Shown piece after piece: positions 60,656-64,000 of a DNA stretch of 64,000 nt; positions within the stretch are counted from its first letter, which is position 1; each line of letters begins with the position of its first letter. A program made the translations under genes and the position numbers. The stretch covers positions 131,928 to 195,927 of the forward strand of contig DASUGU010000024.1 in assembly GCA_036273855.1 (NCBI GenBank). Reading direction: 5' to 3'. Source of the stretch: DATEPR01 sp036273855 (GTDB lineage: Bacteria; Actinomycetota; Actinomycetes; Mycobacteriales; Pseudonocardiaceae). The notes below the pieces were generated by a model that was not told where the DNA came from, searched no databases, and was given only the letters and a program-made list of their open reading frames with translations.

Positions 60656-61519
60656 ATGGCCAACCCGTTCGTGAAGACGTGGAAGTACCTGATGGCGGCC
60701 TTCTCGTCGAAGGTGGACGAGCTCGCCGATCCGAAGGTACAGATCCAGCAGGCCATCGAGGAGGCCCAGCGGGCGCATCAAGCGTTGTCGCAGCAGGCGG
60801 CCGCGGTGATCGGCAACCAGCGCCAGTTGGAGATGAAGCTGAGCCGCCAGCTCGGCGAGGTGGAGAAGCTCCAGGCGTCTGCCCGGCAGGCGCTCGTGCT
60901 GGCCGACGAGTCGCGCGCCAAGGGGGACGACGCGAAGGCCACCGAGTTCGAGAACGCCGCTCAGCAGTTCGCCACGCAACTGGTCACCGCTGAGCAGTCG
61001 ATCGAGGACCTCAAGACCCTGCACGACCAGTCGCTGCAGGCGGCCGCCCAGGCCAGGCGGGCCGTCGAACAGAACTCGATGATGCTCCAGCAGAAGCTGC
61101 AGGAGCGCACGAAGCTGCTCAGCCAGCTCGAACAGGCGAAGATGCAGGAGCAGGTCTCCAAGTCGCTCAACCAGATGAGCGAGTTGGCCGCGCCGACCAA
61201 CACGCCGTCGCTGGACGAGATCCGGGACAAGATCGAGAAGCGGTACGCCACCGCGCTCGGTTCGGCCGACCTGGCCAAGAACTCGGTCCAGGGCCGGATG
61301 CTGGAGGTCCAGCAGTCCACGGTCAACATGGCGGGTTCGAACCGGCTGGAGCAGATCAGGGCCTCGCTGCAGGGCGGTTCGGTGGCCGGCCAGATCACCA
61401 GCGGCAACTCGGGCTCGACCAACAGCGGGTCGTCGATCCAGCAGGAGATCGCGCAGCGGGTGCAGCAGTCGCAGAACTCGACCGCGTCCCCCAGCCCGGA
61501 GGCCGACTCGGCGTCCTGA
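60656..61519 (+). CDS. pspA: Phage-shock protein A / IM30 family protein
   Basis: A 287-residue PspA. It starts ANPFVKTWKYLMAAFSSKVDELADPKVQIQQAIEEAQ with the amphipathic membrane-binding helix, followed by a long coiled coil (about 30-180: QLGEVEKLQASARQALVLADESRAKGDDAKATEF, LKTLHDQSLQAAAQARRAVEQNSMMLQQKLQERTKLLSQLEQAK). A disordered Ser/Gly/Asn-rich tail ends it. PspA polymers stabilise damaged membranes. The ATG at 60656 follows GGAGGAG. It follows clgR on the same strand. A strong hairpin after the stop separates it from a permease gene, so no PspM-like membrane partner is seen here. Confidence 0.93.
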   Translation: MANPFVKTWKYLMAAFSSKVDELADPKVQIQQAIEEAQRAHQALSQQAAAVIGNQRQLEMKLSRQLGEVEKLQASARQALVLADESRAKGDDAKATEFENAAQQFATQLVTAEQSIEDLKTLHDQSLQAAAQARRAVEQNSMMLQQKLQERTKLLSQLEQAKMQEQVSKSLNQMSELAAPTNTPSLDEIRDKIEKRYATALGSADLAKNSVQGRMLEVQQSTVNMAGSNRLEQIRASLQGGSVAGQITSGNSGSTNSGSSIQQEIAQRVQQSQNSTASPSPEADSAS

Positions 61520-61531
61520 CCTCGGACCGTG

Positions 61532-61561
61532 TACGCCCAGCCGGCTCGCCGGCTGGGCGTA
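61532..61561 (+). terminator. Hairpin terminator after pspA
   Basis: A perfect 13-bp inverted repeat (TACGCCCAGCCGG at 61532-61544, loop CTCG, CCGGCTGGGCGTA at 61549-61561), 13 bp after the pspA stop. Confidence 0.85.
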
Positions 61562-61788
61562 GCCGTATGTAGCGGCCGTGATTCCGACATCAAGTCGAGA
61601 TCCGGTCGTATCTCCGGTGTAACTCTGGTGAGGGCAAGCATGACCCAGGGTGATTCGGGCACGATCTTGGACCCGATTTGTCCGAAATAATGCAAACATT
61701 CGTGTGATTATCGAACTGTGATGTAGTCAGCCCGGCTACCTGGCGTGGCACTATCGTCGGGACCTGTCGAACGCCGGGGAGGACATGC

Positions 61789-63045
61789 GTGGCGCTGTGG
61801 ACGGTGCACGGCGACGGGCGGCGGCTGGGCAACGATGAGGTTGTTCACTCCGATGAGCGGCTGAGCTGGCCGCTCACAGTAGGAATGGGCCTCCAACACC
61901 TGGCCGCGATGGCGGCTGCCACCGTCCTGGTCCCCACCCTGACCGGTCTGCCGGTGTCCGCCACGCTGCTGTTCTCCGGCCTGGGCACCCTGCTGTTCCT
62001 GCTGATCACCCGCAACCGGGTGCCCACCTACCTCGGCTCGTCCTACGCGTTCGTCGCCCCGCTGGCCGCGGCCCGCGGCGACGGCATCGCGGCGCAACTG
62101 GGCGCCGTCCTGTTCGCCGGCATCCTGCTCGCCGTCATCGGCGTCGCGGTCAAGGCGCTGGGCATCCGGCTGATCGACTCGGTGATGCCGCCGGTCGTCA
62201 CCGGTGGCGTGATCGTCCTGATCGGTCTCAACCTGGCACCGCTCGCCGGCCGGGACGTGGCCGCCGGCCCGCTGCTGGCCGCCGTCACGCTCGCGGTGAT
62301 CGGGATCTGCGCGATGCTCTCCCGCGGCCTGCTGTTCCGGCTCGGCGTGCTGGCCGGGGTGGTGGTCGGCTGGATCGTCGCCGCCGTCACCGGTGGACTG
62401 GCCGCGGCGAACGTGGCCGCGCTGGACGCGGCGCCCTGGTGGGGCTTCCCCACGCTGCACGAGCCGCAGTTCCGGTCGTCGGTGATGCTGGCCGTGCTGC
62501 CCGCCGTGTTGGTGCTGACCGCGCAGAGCGTCGGCTACACGAAGGCCGTCGGCGCGGTCATCGGCCGGGACCTGGACGGTCACGTCGGTGACGGCCTGAT
62601 CGGCAACGGCCTGGCCACCGCGCTGGCCGGCGTCGGCGGCGGATCGGCGCTGACCCCGCTGGGGGAGAACGTCGGCGTGATGGCGCTGAGCCGGGTGTAC
62701 TCCACGGCGGCCTATCTGGTGGCGGCCGTCGGCGCGATCCTGCTGTCGTTCTCGCCGAAGGTCGCGGAGGCGGTCGCGACCGTGCCGGCGGGCGTGATCG
62801 GCGCCATGACGCTGGTCCTGTTCGGCATGGTGGTCATGGTCGGCGTCCGGCACTGGCTGGACAGCGACGTCGACCTGGCCGACCCGGTGAACCTGATGGT
62901 GGCCGGCGCCGCCGTGGTGGCCGGCGCGGCCAACCTGACCATCCACGTGGGTTCGCTGCAGGTGCCCGGCATCGTGTGGGGCTCGGTGCTGATCGTGCTG
63001 GGCTACCCGCTGCTGCGCACGCTGCGGACCATGCGGCACGCCTAG
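61789..63045 (+). CDS. Uracil/xanthine permease (NCS2 / UraA family)
   Basis: A 418-residue transporter with about 14 helices, of the nucleobase:cation symporter-2 family. It starts SWPLTVGMGLQHLAAMAAATVLVPTLTG (the NCS2 signature with QH) and later has AQSVGYTKAVGAVIGRDLDGHVGDGLIGNGLATALAGVGGG, the motif region around the substrate site. It imports uracil or xanthine/uric acid with a proton; the exact substrate is not resolved. The GTG at 61789 is the start. The stop is 25 bp from the end of the IS982-type transposase gene. Confidence 0.9.
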   Translation: MALWTVHGDGRRLGNDEVVHSDERLSWPLTVGMGLQHLAAMAAATVLVPTLTGLPVSATLLFSGLGTLLFLLITRNRVPTYLGSSYAFVAPLAAARGDGIAAQLGAVLFAGILLAVIGVAVKALGIRLIDSVMPPVVTGGVIVLIGLNLAPLAGRDVAAGPLLAAVTLAVIGICAMLSRGLLFRLGVLAGVVVGWIVAAVTGGLAAANVAALDAAPWWGFPTLHEPQFRSSVMLAVLPAVLVLTAQSVGYTKAVGAVIGRDLDGHVGDGLIGNGLATALAGVGGGSALTPLGENVGVMALSRVYSTAAYLVAAVGAILLSFSPKVAEAVATVPAGVIGAMTLVLFGMVVMVGVRHWLDSDVDLADPVNLMVAGAAVVAGAANLTIHVGSLQVPGIVWGSVLIVLGYPLLRTLRTMRHA

Positions 63046-63069
63046 ATGTTTGATGCGGTGAAGTTGATG

Positions 63070-63999
63070 TTAATGATCGTAGGCGATGAGTGACCTTTTG
63101 CTGGTCACACCGGTTTCCCAGTTGTGCCAGATGCCCGCCGCCAGGGCCAGCAGGCGCTGCGCGACGCGGGTGAAGACACCCTGCGGGGTGCGCCCACCGT
63201 GACGTTCCAGACCGAGTTGTCCCTTCAGGGTCTGGTTGACTGATTCGATCCACTGGCGGACCGCGCCGAGGTTGCCGTTACGGTAGGTCTCGTCCTTGCG
63301 GTCCGGACGCAGCAGCCGAATCTGCTTGGACTCGGTGAGCTTCAGGAACGGTTCACCGGAAAAACCCTTGTCCGCCAACAGGATCTGACCCTCGCGGATC
63401 AGGTGGTGATTGTTGTCCAGCAACGCGGCCAGCACCTCCCGTTCGCCGATCTTCGGGTCGGCCAGGCACCACATGACCGGCATCCCATCCCCCGTGCAGA
63501 CCAGGTACAGCTTCAGGCCCCAATACCACCGCGAGTGTGACGCACAGTAGCCGTAGTTGGCGTGTCCGGCCAGGTCTGAGCGTTTCACCGTCTCCCGGGA
63601 CATGCCGCAGGGCACGGGGGTCCCGTCGGTGATCCACAGATCGTCCCACCAGGACGGACACAGCATGGCCAGGGCGATGATGGTCTTGCACAGTAAGGGT
63701 TGCGCTGTCTTCAGCCGCAGGTGGTAGCCGGACTGGGACAGCATGTCAGGGAACATGCCCAGCAGTTCCGGGCTGGCGTGCACGTGGCGAACCCAGCGGC
63801 GCTCGCGGTCGAAGCCCAACAGGACCTGGGCGACAGCCAGGCAGAGCAGTTCACTGTCGGTGAGATCGGGTCGGTGGCCGCGGCCGGCGCGGGGCGGGAC
63901 GATGTGGTCGTCGATCAGCACGTAGAGTGCGGTCAGGAGGGTGTTCAGGTCTTTGCTCACAACTTTGATCTTGGACACCCTCCGCCCGTGTCCTCTCAC
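63070..63999 (-). CDS. IS982-family transposase
   Basis: A 309-residue DDE transposase of the IS982 type, apparently intact. Catalytic residues fit WITDGTPVPCG (first D), LLADKGFSGEPF (second D) and VRQWIESVNQTLKGQLG (E). The N-terminus KVVSKDLNTLLTALYVLIDDHIVPPRAGRGHRPDLTDSELLCLAVAQVLLGF is typical. The right window edge cuts just beyond the first possible start, so the start and the left end of the element are not defined; a GTG within KVVSK is an alternative. The gene ends 25 bp from the permease stop and the flank (ATGTTTGATGCGG) is AT-richer than its surroundings, consistent with an insertion near that gene. Confidence 0.85.
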   Translation of the reverse strand: MRGHGRRVSKIKVVSKDLNTLLTALYVLIDDHIVPPRAGRGHRPDLTDSELLCLAVAQVLLGFDRERRWVRHVHASPELLGMFPDMLSQSGYHLRLKTAQPLLCKTIIALAMLCPSWWDDLWITDGTPVPCGMSRETVKRSDLAGHANYGYCASHSRWYWGLKLYLVCTGDGMPVMWCLADPKIGEREVLAALLDNNHHLIREGQILLADKGFSGEPFLKLTESKQIRLLRPDRKDETYRNGNLGAVRQWIESVNQTLKGQLGLERHGGRTPQGVFTRVAQRLLALAAGIWHNWETGVTSKRSLIAYDH

Positions 64000-64000
64000 C

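Noticed and set aside
61708..63039. 443-residue frame antisense to the permease
   Set aside because: Gln/His/Asp-rich shadow of membrane codons; no family motif.

Overview
The window is high-GC DNA with GTG and TTG starts, frequent GTGA/ATGA stop-start overlaps and actinobacterial gene families (EspG, DUF3558, TIGR03085, ClgR/PspA, ThyX, RNase J). The order cysG - proS - rimP - nusA - ylxR - infB - rbfA - nrnA - MATE - truB - ribF - rpsO - pnp - pepR - dapB - thyX - dapA - rnj - ftsK - argA - pgsA - cinA - clgR - pspA parallels the gene order I recall for Mycobacterium tuberculosis. The ESX-type accessory genes, GH48 cellulase and dispersed repeats suggest a filamentous actinomycete, probably Pseudonocardiales (Kutzneria/Lentzea/Saccharothrix-like). 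The placement is inference.

Layout. 1-11 kb: the 3' part of a sirohaem synthase, a DEAD-box helicase, a MarR regulator, a RIO kinase with a possible 20-codon leader, yaaA, proS, an HAD phosphatase and several envelope proteins. 11-25 kb: translation and RNA genes (rimP, nusA, ylxR, infB, a DUF503 gene, rbfA, then nrnA, a MATE exporter, truB, ribF). This block is split after rbfA by a 1.2-kb non-coding repeat array and a methyltransferase gene. 25-30 kb: rpsO, an RNase III-type hairpin and Actino-pnp-like leader, pnp, an M16 peptidase and dapB. 30-36 kb: a GNAT, a YcaQ-like protein, a second repeat array split by a frameshifted IS256-type element, a G-rich tract, and a DUF4097/ribbon-helix-helix operon with a repeated operator. 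36-44 kb: thyX, an ACT protein, a TIGR03085 protein, a LacI regulator, an EspG/DUF3558/PPE-like type VII accessory cluster, a TipAS domain protein and a double-FKBP lipoprotein. 44-56 kb: a GH48 cellulase, dapA-rnj, an EamA transporter, a PlsC acyltransferase, ftsK and a 0.4-kb non-coding inverted-repeat region. 56-64 kb: argA, a membrane protein, rimO-pgsA-cinA, clgR with an ECF sigma-E-type promoter, pspA, a nucleobase permease, and an IS982-type transposase at the window edge.

The main unexplained signal is a family of short degenerate hairpin repeats (a core starting TGTCGGCC or AGTTGGCC and ending TGGNCGACA). It forms arrays only in two long gaps between convergent genes (17.2-18.35 kb and 32.04-34.30 kb), always in the same orientation, with unit lengths near 40/83 bp in the first and 51/65-78 bp in the second. 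It is not CRISPR and not coding. Other observations: a possible RNA switch over the infB ribosome-binding site, helically phased operator half-sites upstream of the RHH gene, and an 11-residue tandem repeat added to the N-terminus of the MATE transporter.

All coordinates, starts and stems were read by eye; no database search, folding program or expression data were available.
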